Source of the DNA: Anaeramoeba flamelloides
Taxonomy: Eukaryota > Metamonada > Anaeramoebidae
Length of the DNA stretch: 64,000 nt
Assembly: GCA_027625915.1 (NCBI GenBank)
Contig: JANTQA010000063.1
Coordinates: 5,413,501 to 5,477,500, forward strand
Direction: 5' to 3'
A program made the position numbers and the translations under genes. Position 1 is the stretch's first letter, and the number at the start of each line of letters is the position of its first letter. Below, piece after piece: positions 48,360 through 60,400 of this stretch. The notes under the pieces are model-generated. The model did no database searches, was not told the DNA's origin, and saw nothing but the letters and a program-made list of their open reading frames with translations.

Positions 48360-49330
48360 TTCGTAAAACAAGGAAATTGTGCCTGGTTCAATAAATGCCC
48401 ATTCATTTGCGATTCGATTAGCATTGTTATTATCAAAGCAAAAGATTAATGCAACAAGAGAGAAATGTTCTAATATTCTAAGATTTAGTGTAATTCTGAG
48501 CAAGATCAATACCATAAAAGATAAGTTTTGTGAAGATCCATAAATGACAAACAATGTGTTATTACATTTTTCTCAAATTAAAAACATTTCTCAAATACTT
48601 TTACCTCTTTAATTGGAGTTTCTAAAGAATGTAGTATTCAGGTTGATGTTTTACAAAACAATATCGCTTGTAAAAATGTGCTCAAATTTATAAATAATTT
48701 ACAAACTACTAATCCCGATGACACATAAGAATAAATTAAACTCCATTTCAAAATCATTATCCCATTAAAAATCAAATTTTGAAAATAAATATTTTTATAA
48801 ATTGAAGTTTTCTATTATAATAAAAAAATTACTATTTTAATATTCAGTTCTATTCACTTTAAATATTTGTTTTTCTTATAAAAATAAAATAAAAATAAAA
48901 TAAAAAAAAATTCGGTCATTTATTATGAATTTTAGTTTAATTGAATTGTCATTCAAAAAATTGAAAAATAATACCGTAATCTTAATTCATTTTAACTTTA
49001 AGAATAATATCAAGAATATTCAAAGATTAATTTGAAATCGAAAAATGGAATTTAAAGTGGGTGTTGTTGATTCCCATACAGAGAATTGTTGCAGAATTTT
49101 ATTTACAAATTATCAAATTATTGGATCTATTGCGGTTATTGTGATATAAATTGATTTTTTTATCTTCTCAAAGAAGCAAATAAAGTTTGTGAAAGCGTCG
49201 CAGATGCTTTATCAAATATACTGGTACCGGAAAGAATTTTTTCCTTGATTGTTACAATGATGAAAAAAACAAAAAATATAATACCACTAATTATAGTTTT
49301 TTTTTTAACTTCGTTTAAAGTTTGTAAATC
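48360..49330 (+). pseudogene. Split or decayed coding region, unknown family
   Basis: Five plus-strand pieces have protein-like composition and follow one another within 1 kb: EIVPGSINAHSFAIRLALLL (from 48,373), MTNNVLLHFSQIKNISQILL (48,544), IGVSKECSIQVDVLQNNIAC (48,612), WVLLIPIQRIVAEFYLQIIK (49,059; an alternative frame starts with ATG at 49,045), and KVCESVADALSNILVPERIF (49,180). The helical, leucine-rich style resembles armadillo/HEAT proteins, but no family can be named. The pieces end in stops and lie in different frames. Either several tiny introns are present or this is a remnant with several breaks. Minus-strand frames over the same DNA (48,342-48,554 and 49,160-49,366) look less like protein. 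Confidence 0.35.
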
Positions 49331-49798
49331 AATGGAATTTGGTTCATACATTTCACATCTAAACAAAGGCTAAGAGAGAATTTTGAAATTCGAGTAAAAA
49401 AAAAATATATTTATTAATAAAGGAAAGTAGAAAAGATATATATATATATATATATATTATGTTTGTTTGGTTATGTGACTTTAATTCATTTGATTTCTTT
49501 TATAGTTATTAAATATGATTTACTTCCTCAATGCAAATTTGAATTTGATTAAAAAAAAAAAAAAAAAAAAATTCAACTCTATGATTAATTATTCAGATTA
49601 ATTTATTTTGATAACATTAATTTTTATCAAAAATAGTTTTTACTGGAGTAGTCATTTTTGAAAATAAAATGAAATCTTGTCAAGATCTTGAAAATTTTTT
49701 TTTTTGGTATTTGTGTTTCGACTTATGAAATGGATGAGTTAACTTCATTTAAACAATTTATTGATTTGACTCTCTTTTTTGAAATTCCAAATTTGCAT

Positions 49799-49899
49799 CT
49801 TTCCAATATAAAACGAAAAAAAGTAACCTATTTTTTTGTTTAAGAATTAAGTTAATTCCTGAAAATGGGAAATCATATTTTTCGTTTTATATTGGAAAG
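49799..49899. repeat. Inverted repeat, 22 bp perfect stem
   Basis: CTTTCCAATATAAAACGAAA (start of the left arm, 49,799-49,820) is exactly complementary in reverse to the right arm at 49,878-49,899, around a 57-base spacer. A short open frame beginning ATGGATGAGTTAAC at 49,732 runs into the left arm. No known function. Confidence 0.8.
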
Positions 49900-50549
49900 T
49901 ATTGATTTCGAAAGCAAATTTTTTATTTGGTTTCTTTTTCTTTGATTAATATTTCAATTCAAATCTTAGCCATTAAAACTATACGTGGTTTAGGTGATTC
50001 AATAAATGAATATTTGGTAGAAACTTAACTCCAGTTTATCAATTAAATTGAGATCTATTATGAAAAAAATTTTTTTTTCTTTAAGGTTATGAAAAAGTTG
50101 TTTTCTGGTTTTCAAAAATTTGAAAAAAAATTGCAAAAAAATTTTCAATTTTGAAAAATTTTTTTAACAAATTGTTTGGTCTTATTCATAAGAATCCTTA
50201 TAACAATTAAATTCATTTTTGGCGGAAAAAAAATGATTTTGAATTTTAAGGATAAAATTAACTAATTCCCAAATATCATCTAGAAAATTTTATTTTGAAA
50301 AATTGAATTTCATCTTAAAACAAAAACAAAATTTCTGAGTAAAATTTTTAAATGACCACAAAAATTTGATTATTATAACTATCCTTCTTAAAAAGATACA
50401 ATTATTTTTTAATCGGTTGAATATATCATTTTTTTGGTTAACCAAAAGTTTTTTCTCAAAAAAGAAAAAAAATCTTTATATTAATATTACTGGTAACAAA
50501 GAAATGTTATCGTAAAATAATGATCAAAATGACTATAAAGGGGGTAAAA

Positions 50550-51108
50550 ACGGGAAAATTATTAAATTTCAAATTTGGTCAAATTCCAATTTTGGTCAAG
50601 TTCTCATTTTTTTCAAAATAGTCAATTCCATTGAAATATATTGACTGTAGGCATTTTAAACATCCTTTACTGGTAGGTTAAGGTGCGTTAGGGTAGGTTA
50701 GAGTATGCTAGAGTATACCTGGGTGGTTTGAATGTTTGGGGGGTATTCTAGAAAATTTTGGCAAGGATTTTGAAAAAAAAACAATTATGAGACCAATTAG
50801 ACTTTGAAAACTTGTTTTAAGGGGAAAAAATTTTCCACTTCACTTTTTGTGTTAAAATTGATTTTCGAACAAATTTATGAAAATATTTAGTATTGGTGAT
50901 TTCAATATTTTAGATTTTCTCCAATTTAAGTTATAAAATACTACCAATCACAAAATAATCTTTTCGATTTTTCCACCAACAATAATAAAAAACCATTAAA
51001 AACCATCATATCAATCATAATAATCAAGAAACTCTTCAAAAATATGAAAAAATACAATTTGACCAATTTTGAAATTTGACCAAATTTGAAATTTAATAAT
51101 ATACCCGT
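50550..51108. mobile_element. Inverted-repeat element, about 559 bp
   Basis: The left arm starts ACGGGAAAATTATTAAATTT and the right arm read inwards starts ACGGGTATATTATTAAATTT. Both then run CAAATTTGGTCAAATT and a second GGTCAA block, about 60 bp in all. The flanks are too A-rich to define a target duplication. Inside is a 10-base-period array (50,671-50,720). No coding capacity. Confidence 0.6.
50671..50720. repeat. Decamer tandem array, five units
   Basis: Five consecutive 10-mers: TGGTAGGTTA, AGGTGCGTTA, GGGTAGGTTA, GAGTATGCTA, GAGTATACCT. The pattern resembles the decamers of the palindromic P repeats in period and in TAGAGT content. Confidence 0.8.
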
Positions 51109-51277
51109 AAAAACTTATTAAATTGCGAGAAAAAAAATGAATTTAATAGTTTTCTTTTTCAGAAAAAATGGAAAAAAACAATTGATCTCACTAAACTAAT
51201 TTTCTTTAATGGCTTTCTTAGCCGATAAGAATTTTTTGACACTTGGGATCTACAAAATACGAAAGTAGAGAATACCA

Positions 51278-51337
51278 CCAATAACATATTTTAAAATATT
51301 GCCTTATTGTCGTAGAAGACTAGTCCCTTAAATATTT
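51278..51337 (+). repeat. Dispersed repeat D, part 2, copy 3
   Basis: Contains ACCACCAATAACATATTTTA and ends CTAGTCCCTTAAATATT, like the copies at 20,980-21,086 and 44,228-44,316. Confidence 0.5.
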
Positions 51338-51879
51338 TTGAAATGAAAAAAAAAAAATTTAAAATTAACCATCACAAAATAAATTATTTATATTTAATAC
51401 GTTAATTTATTTATTACTTTCTTTATTTACTTACGTACTTAAAGATTTATTGAGATTTAAAATTAGGAAAAATACAAAAAAAAAATAAAAATCAAAAATC
51501 AAAATTAAACTCAAAAGATTGGTCAGAGTACATCTTATAAACACAATTACAATGATTTGTTCAGAATTTATATTGATTGAAAGAGTATTATTATACTTTT
51601 TCAAAATTTTGATTTTTTTTTTTGGTTTTGTTAAATTAGAGGATATGATAATATCTTTTTCAATTAACAATAAAGTTTCAAAAAACACGATTAATATTAT
51701 CAAAACTGTGATATATTTAAATAATGGTGATAATCAATAATATTGTGATAATTCACAATAATGGTTAATATTGTGATAAAATTTAATATAGTGATAAATG
51801 TAAAAATATCTTGATAATAAATAAATCACAATATTATAGTTAATGAATTTTAGGCTAATTCAACAATATTTTCAAAAAG

Positions 51880-52520
51880 AAATTTTTTTTTGATCAAAAA
51901 ATAGATTATGTATAAAAAAGTTATTCTTTTAAAAATCAACAAAAAAGAAACTTGATTCAATCAATGATCAGATCAAGAGTTTTATTGCGTATATTCATTT
52001 GATTTGTTTGACAAACCTATTGTTCCTTTTAGATCAACAACAAGAAGAACCAAAAAATAAATAATTTTTCAGTCAATCATGAGGTTGTATTCTAAATTGT
52101 ATTGAATAAAAGGCTTCTAAAACAACCAACCCTTTATGAGTTCTTTTAAAAAAATTGTTCTTCTGTTAAAACATTTTCTTTATTCTATAAAAGCCAAAAG
52201 GGCCTGCAAAACTTTTCCAAAGCTTTTTCAATAACCTATTAAACTATCACAAATTATTAACATTATTTGGAAAGTTTTTTTCCTATTCTTCTTTTCATTT
52301 ATCTTTATATTGTGCCCAAAAAAAAAAAATCAATATAAAGTTTAAAGATTTTTTTAAACCAAACATGTATAAGAATATAAATTACTCTTTATTCTTTTTG
52401 GTTTTTTAACTTGTTAAGGAAATAACTCCATTTAAAAAAAATCAGCCAGTGATAGACTCAAGGATATATTCTAAATGGGTTAATTTTTATTTTATCATAA
52501 TATTTATGTGGATTTTTAAT
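51880..52520. repeat. Dispersed repeat C, copy 2
   Basis: It matches 14,300-14,940. The preceding 51,680-51,840 is dense in GTGATAAT, TCACAATA and AATATTGTGATAA motifs in both orientations, which could be subterminal repeats of the same element. Confidence 0.55.
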
Positions 52521-53429
52521 AATTACAAATTTAAAAATATTATTTGTAATTAATTTTTGTTTATAAAATTAATAATTAATAAATTTTGAAAATTTTTATT
52601 TATAATACCTCTTTTTAAAAAAAAAAATTAATGACGTTCACAATTAACTTTTGATTTTTATATCAAATAATAGCGTTTTTAATTGGGATAATGAATTATT
52701 TATTTCAAACCTTTTATTTGTTTCTTCTTCTATTACTCTTATGTATACATAAGAAAGAAGTTTTTTTCCTTAATTTTTTCAACGTTAATTCTCGCATTTT
52801 TGAATACTTTTCAAAACAGTCTCAAGTCAAAATCAAAAATCATTTAATTTATGACATAAGATGTTGATTATTATATTTAACTGGAAATATGTGTTCTATC
52901 CTTCTTTTTAGCTGATAATTTTGGGATATTGAAAATAGTTATGATCAAAATTAAAAAAAAAAATTTTTATATTGAAAATTATCTGCTTTTTTTTTTTTTT
53001 GTTTTAACAATTCACAAAAAAAACAAAATGGATATAACAGAATTTAAAGGTAAAGTAATCGCGATATAATTCTTCGTTGTATTAGATTAAAAGAGATCAA
53101 AAATTTTCACTCGTTTTATTTGTGTATCAACCTTCCTACTAAAAAAAAAAAAAAAATTGTATATAATTAAAATAAAAATAATTAAGTGTATGAAGGAATC
53201 CATTTGTTTTAAAAATATTAAAATGTATTTTTAATCAAAAATAATATTATCTTTCATTTGTTCTAAAATATTATTTCAATATTCACTTTAATTAATACAT
53301 AATCACTTTTAACCAAACCAAATAAATAAGCATAAAAAAAATTAAAAAAATTCCAAAATAATCAATTTTTGAAAAGATTAAAAAACCAAAACAAAAAATA
53401 AAACAAGGTTTTTGTAAACATACATTTTA

Positions 53430-54392
53430 TTATTTCCAAGTTTTTAAACCCTCTTTATAAGTGATTAAATTTTCAATAAAATCACTTACAAAAACACTAA
53501 AATTTGATCTAGAATCTGAATGTGTCAGAACATCTTTAATGTCTTGCCAATTGGTAGTAATGTGATTTTTTAACATTACCAATGCCTCTTCAACTTGGTT
53601 TTGTGGTAAAGGGCAAGAATTAAAATTCCATTCTTGATCATCGTTTGGGATTTCAGCTATTTGTTCAAAATATTTCAGTATCCTTGTAGCGCTTTGTTTC
53701 ACAAACCCGTTTAGGCAAGATAGGGTTCCCTTTAAGCCCTCACTCTGATTACCAACACTTTGAATAAGCTTAGAAATTGATACCAAGTTTCTTCTTAGGG
53801 TTATATCAATATCTTTTTTTTCCATTATTCCGAATGCTTCTGGCGTAGCGATTGCAGGAACGAAGAAACGAAGAAATAAAAAATTATTTAATGATTTATA
53901 AGAGCTTTCAGGAAAAACTCTACTAACTGCCTTTTTCATTGCTCTACAAATGATTCGAAAGGGTAACGGTGTTTCTCTTTCTGATAAGATGATTTTTGCT
54001 AAAAATTCATTCGTTAGCAAAATTAAAGCATTTCTATTTTTTTCTGCCATTTGTTTTCCCACTCGATCTTCGTCTACCTCTAAATGAGACTTCACTTTGG
54101 AAACCATTTCAATTGTGTTACTTAGAGTTTTTACTAAAAAATCATGTGCAACAATATGTGCAAAAATTGGAATTAATTTTGCTGATAATGAACTTGATCT
54201 GAACAAGGTTCTTGTATTATCTAGATAGATATATATATATTATAAGATGAATAATAAAAATAAAAAATAAAAAAAAAGCAAATAAAGTTAAATATATATA
54301 GAAAAATAAATAAAAAAATATAATTTTATTTCGAAAAAAAAAAGAAAAAAAACGATCTATGTGAGTGGTAAATTGTTTAAACAATCCCAGAA

Positions 54393-54428
<36 letters not shown>

Positions 54429-57400
54429 ATTTTCAAATCTTGTGGCATACATATGAAGTAAGTCGACAAAAAACAAATGATTTGAGGGCGTTTTCAAATT
54501 AAATTTTTCAATTAGATTATTTTTATATAATATGTTTTTTTTAAAATTAGGATTAAAATACTTCTGATGAGTGTGTCGAGCTTAGACACTCTTTGAATTG
54601 GAAGTCTCAAATTTAGTCACTTCAAAATTCTCTCTTTAACAGATTAGATAGATCTTTTGTCTAACCCTTTACAATAAATCCTAATAATAGGTTTTTTTCG
54701 AGCATTTTCTTTCTAGGTTTTTCTTATTTTTCTTTACAAATTAAAATTCAAAATTTTTTACAAATCATATAAATTTTCCGCAATCATTAAAATAATATTT
54801 TGAAATTAATTTGTAAAAATTTTATAATGGAGTTTAAATTTAATTTTAAATCTTCAGACTCTTCATTTTTTTTTAATACAAAATCACTAGAAATTTAACA
54901 AATGTTTGTATTTAGGTGATTTCCAAATGTTATCAAATAATATGATTTTTTTAATTAATAAAATAAAATAAATCATTACTTTGAATTAAAAAAATCCATT
55001 TATTTGTTTATATCAAAATTAGCAATCCCTTTTAAAAAGGTGCAACTATAAAGTTTTTCGAAAAGCCATGAAATTTTGTTCTGATTAAGTTTATCAGCTG
55101 TTTTCTAAGCTATTTCCAAAAAAGTTTGACAAATTTATTTTGAAATATCTTTATTAAACTCAATCCTCAATAAAAACGATTTAAATATACAAAATCAGAT
55201 AAAAATCATTTATTGATTTTTGATAGTAATTCAATTTGTTTCTTAGTATTGTATTACATATATAAAAGATATTAAATTTTCTGATCTCGATTTTATCTGA
55301 TATTTTTTAGGGGTGGAAATATGGGATTATTTTTTCCTTCTTGATCCTAAAAAATTGTTTTTGAAAGAGTTTTAATCTCGAAAAAATTACCAATAGAATG
55401 GAAATCATAAAACTGTATATTATTGTGTAAAAAATCATTTGTGTACTTTCCATATTGCCAATTTTTTATTACAATTGGTAGTACATCGTTTTCTCCAAAA
55501 AAGGTGCAATTTTTTTTTCTTTTTTTTTGGAAATATTTTGATCAAAATATATTGAAATAAATACCAAAAGTTATTGATTGAATTGGTGTTGATATTAAAC
55601 TTAATTTTGTATTGTCAATTAATGAACGGATCCACTAACAAAGATGATTTTTTATGAAATGTAAAAAAAAATGTCACACTTTTTTGGAATTACCTTTGAA
55701 AATAGTTGATAAACTTAATCAGAACAAATTTTCAGGGATTTTGAAAAAACTTTTTTAGTTACACCTTTTTAAAACGGCTTGATAATTTTGAAATTACTCA
55801 AATTAATAAAAAAATATTTTTTTTATTTTGATTTTTTTTCATTTTTCTCCTGACTGAATTTCATTATACTGGGAAGAAGAGTCACAAAGGAAAAAGACCA
55901 AGTGCTTATTTGCTAATAATGTGATACTAAAATATGAAAGTATGGACTTGAAAATAAAAAAAATAAAAGCAAAGACAAAAAATACCAAAAGTTTAAAAAA
56001 AAGGGAGATCAATAAAGAAAATACAACTGATTTAAATAACAACCTCCCAAATGAACATTCATGATCAATTATCAAATGAAATTAAATTAATCAAAAGTAT
56101 TGTGGTTTTCATTTTGAGTGTTCTTAATTAAATCAATAGCATTGGATTTTTATTATTGTTTACCAATTATTATTATACTTTTTTTATATCTCTCTCTCTT
56201 TTTTCTTTTTTTCTTTTTTAATTTTTGTGTCAATTTTTGTATTGGTTTTTTTTTTTGTTTTTTTACCATATTAAATAATATTTTTTAACCATAAAAATAA
56301 TTTCTTGCTTTTTCTTAGTCTTCTCTCTCCATCTTTTCCAATTATTTAAAGAAAAATTATCCTTTGATTTATAATAATGTCAATATTATAATGAGGGTAA
56401 AAATCACCAAATAAAGTTTAGTGGTATTAGAAAAATCGAATAGTTCTATCGTTTCATATTACCTCTCTTTCATTCAATAAAAAATTAAACAAAAAAAAAA
56501 AATATTTTATTATTATTATTATTTCAAAGGGGTGTGCTTTTCCTCTCATAGACTTTTGTTTTTTTTTTACTTTTTGTAATAAAAGAAAAGTACAAAATCT
56601 TTGATTTTCTTCAATTCTTTCGAATTAAAAAAAACGCCATTAGCTTTTTCAGAATTTAAAATTATTGAGTTAAAATCTATGATTTTACTCTATTCTTTTG
56701 AATTAAAAAAAAAAAACGTCATTAGGTTTTCTTGCGTTTTATGTTGATTTGTAAAATCAATAGATTTTACAGATAAAACAAAAAACTTCAAGAAAAACTC
56801 AGTTAAGTTTTTTTTTTATTTTGGAAATTAAAAAAAAACTAGGCACTTGACTTCACTCTACGGCTTTCTACGAAATTTGATGGTACTCTCTAATTTCTAA
56901 ATTTTTGTTTAGAAATTTTACGAAAGAATCATAATTTTCTTTAACGTTTACAAATTACGGAATGGTTAATGAATCTTTATTTTGAATAATATTAAAGATA
57001 TTATTTTTTCTTTAATTGTTTATTTTTGTTTATTTTTATTAATTCTTTAATCCAAATTGTTCGATTTTTATTCATAGAATGGACAGTTCCTTAAAAATGA
57101 TAGATATCTTCTACGATTTCTAAGTTGAAATATATTTTGTTTAAGTCACAAAAAATTGTTTTTAATTTATTTTTATCATAAACATAAGAATATTGGTTTA
57201 GATAATTTGTGAAATTTCTTTATTCTAAAATGGAATTTTCGTCATTTTATTTTAAATATTTTTTGTGGTTAATTGTATTATCATTCCTCTAAAAAAATAA
57301 AATTAAAAATGAAATTTCAGACAGTTAAATGAAAAAAAAAAACAAATTTGTTGTTGTTTCTTTGATACAATAGATAAATCAATAACAACACAGAAGTTTC

Positions 57401-60400
57401 AAATTTTTGTAATATTAAATACCTTGAAAAATGATTTACAAAAAATGAGACTATCATCAAAATGAATCCACAAAAAAATTAAATTTGTTAAATTTTTGTA
57501 GAGAAAATTTTATTTGTTTTCCTTTTCTTGTTTTATTATTATGTTTGAAACAATAGAAAAAAAATACTTGTTTTTTTTATTATTATTATTGATTAAGGGT
57601 GAGTTTTTAATTCCTATTGTTTGCCCTAAAAAATTTTAGTTTTTTAACCTTACTTTTTCAGAATATTTTCCTAACTCATTTGTAAATCGTTAACATAAAA
57701 TTAACAAGGACTGAAAGTGAGTAAATTTTTTTTGTATTCTCAATTTTTAAACAAATCAATTTTTATTTTTTTGTTATTTTGATTAAATTTTTATTTTTTT
57801 GAAAATTATTATGTATATTATGAAAAAATATTGTTTATTGCCAATAATCATAATGAAAATGTTGTGAATAGTAAAATTGATTTGAAAAGGGTTATATTTT
57901 TTTGAGCAAAATTTAAATAAAAATCTTGGAGAGTGGCTGATCTAAATCATAGTTATAAATATAAAATCATTCAAGAAAATAGGAAATTAAGTAATATTAA
58001 ACAGAATTTTAAATTGAATTCAATTTAAAGTGTATTTCAAGATTCACAATCAAAAAAATTGAAAAAATAAACAAAAATCGAAAAAAAATATAAGAATAAA
58101 ATAAAAAAAAAAAAAAAAAAAAATTTTTTTACTTTTCCCATTTACTGTTTCCTGGAAAATCATCCATCTTAATAATCTTAATACACGATTTTTTGAATGG
58201 AAAGATATCACTAAAGAACGAGCTATTGCCTCACCTGATTCAAAATTATTTTGATGAATTCTTGTATCAAAATTTTCAAGAATGGCTGCGACTAGTGACA
58301 TGTTTTTAGAAACTAATAAGGAATGAAGAATTTGATTTTTATGGTCTTTTAATGATAGCATTTTTGAAATGAATGGCAAATCGTTAATAATTGATCTTTT
58401 CCTTATCAAAATATTTGAGGTCCATTTATTCACTTGTTTTTTGGACCCTACATTAATTAATACAGAATTATAAATTTGGTTTTCTGCAATGATAAAGATA
58501 TGATCTTCTGATTGAGATAGTTCAGTTTCGTGGATGGGACTTTGATTTTTCAAAATTGAAGAAGAATTACTTAAATTATCATTTTTATCATTGTCATTAT
58601 CATTTTCAACATCTTGTTGTTGACTGTTGTTGCTTTTTTCATTTTCTTCATTTTCTTGGATTTTGCCACCTGTTCTTGAAATGTCACCAACACCGTGTGA
58701 TTTTTGATATAGTTTTAAGGTATTAAGAGAAAGTGAACCAATCAATTCACCATTTTTGGTTTGATAGAATTCAATTCTTTTTGGAGTCAATTTTAAATAA
58801 ATTTTGATCCAAATGTTTTCATTCTCTTCGTTAATTTTGGAAGAAATGTCTGATAATGAATCTTCTTCGTTTGATTTTCTATTTTTATTTTCCTTTCTGT
58901 TTTTTTTCTTTTTTTTATTTTTTGTTGGTGTTTGATTTTTATTAGTTGTATTATTATGAAGAAATCTTTTTAATTTTTCTTTCCGAAGTAATCTCCTTCT
59001 GCGTTTTTCAGTAGTAATTAAGACATTTCCTTCGATGATGGGGAAACTGATCTCTGTTTCTGTCTTACTTTCTTGATCGTATATTTGTTCAATATCGTTT
59101 AATTCTAAAAGTACGCTCTCTTCAGAATATTTACTTAATTTTTCTGGATTGTTTAATGTAGAATTCAAAATAGCGCTTCCAAAAATTAAACTAATTTCTG
59201 TAATATCATCTAATTTTGCATCATAGCAATGCTTCCAATATTTCACTAGATCTTTCCAAATTGATAATTGGTATTTATTTTTTAAAAATGGTTTCAGATC
59301 TTCAAACGTACTTCGATCATTATCAAGAAGAATATCAGTGAGAAAATTTATTGGTAAAAGTGCTATATCAATGAAATTATAAAAAAAAAAAAAATTAAAA
59401 TTAAAAAGTAAGGTATAAATTAATTTTTACATTTTCTTTTGAAAGATTAAAAAAGATATTAATAAATCATTTAAATCTTTCAGATAGTTAATAAAAAAAA
59501 TAAAAAAAAAATCTATTTTTAATCTGTTTAGGTCTTATAAAAATCCCTTTTTTATTGAATTTCTTTTTGAATGTTTAATTTTAATCAAAAATTTATTTGT
59601 TTATTTTAACGTTGTTTTTGGACTTTGGAAAATGGAAATATTTTTTAAAAATTAAATAAATAAAAAATCATTTTATTTATTTTTTTTATTTATAAATAAT
59701 ATTATAAATACTTGTTTCCAAAAAAAAAAAAAATAAATGAAAATTGAAAAAAAATTACTATCATTTGGAATTGTTTTAATTATTTCAATTAAAACGTTTT
59801 TACATAACATTGGATCAAATTCATCTAATTTTTGTTTCGAAAGTGCATTTCTATTGTTAAATAATAATAATAATAATAATAATAATATTGATAAAGGTTA
59901 ATAATATGTACATATTATATTTTGTTATACATTATACAATCATACATTTAAAAAAAAAAAATATTATTTTTTAATGGATAATTGTCATATCAATCAATCT
60001 CTGATCTAGTAAAACAAGACCAATTAACATTTTTAATTTATATCGGAGGAATGTTTATGTAAATTATCTCTACTTCTAAAAATTGTTGAAAAGAAAAAAA
60101 AAAACAAATAAAAATCAAAATATTTATTACTATAACTTTAAAAAAACAAAAAATATCTTATTCAAAGACTCAATTTTTAAAAAAACACAAATATTAATTG
60201 GAAATAATAGCTTTTAAGGTAAACAATAAAGTTCAATTCATTTTGTAATTCAATATCTGAAAAAAAAAAGTTATTTTGATTAATGAGATTAAATACAAAT
60301 TTGGGCTCTCTTCTTTATTGTTAAACTTTTTTTTTGAGAAAAAAAAATTAAGAAATAAATCAAATAATTATTGTATATGTGTATATTGGTGTTTATAAAT

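Larger units (their letters stand above)
47881..53429. other. Spacer with repeats and broken coding sequence
   Basis: After the Lys/Glu-rich gene, a run of AAAGAAAAAG units continues to about 47,960. Then come repeat E (48,148-48,275), coding-like DNA (48,360-49,330), a 22 bp hairpin (49,799-49,899), an inverted-repeat element with a decamer array (50,550-51,108), the end of repeat D (51,278-51,337) and repeat C (51,880-52,520). An ATG at 53,029 opens 13 codons only, ending in TAA past a GTAAAG site; it was not accepted as a gene. Confidence 0.5.

Noticed and set aside
48300-48420. Resemblance to MutS-family C-terminal sequence (FADHFLKL, later VPGS...)
   Set aside because: No Walker A, Walker B or other MutS motif is present around it, and the match is only a few residues.
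50671-50720. Telomere-like repeat (GTTAGGGTA)
   Set aside because: Only one TTAGGG occurs. The true pattern is a varied decamer inside an inverted-repeat element in mid-chromosome context.
53029-53071. Start of a plus-strand gene (MDITEFKGKVIAI)
   Set aside because: It has only 13 codons before TAA. No following exon was found before the minus-strand RasGAP gene, though a GTAAAG donor-like site is present.
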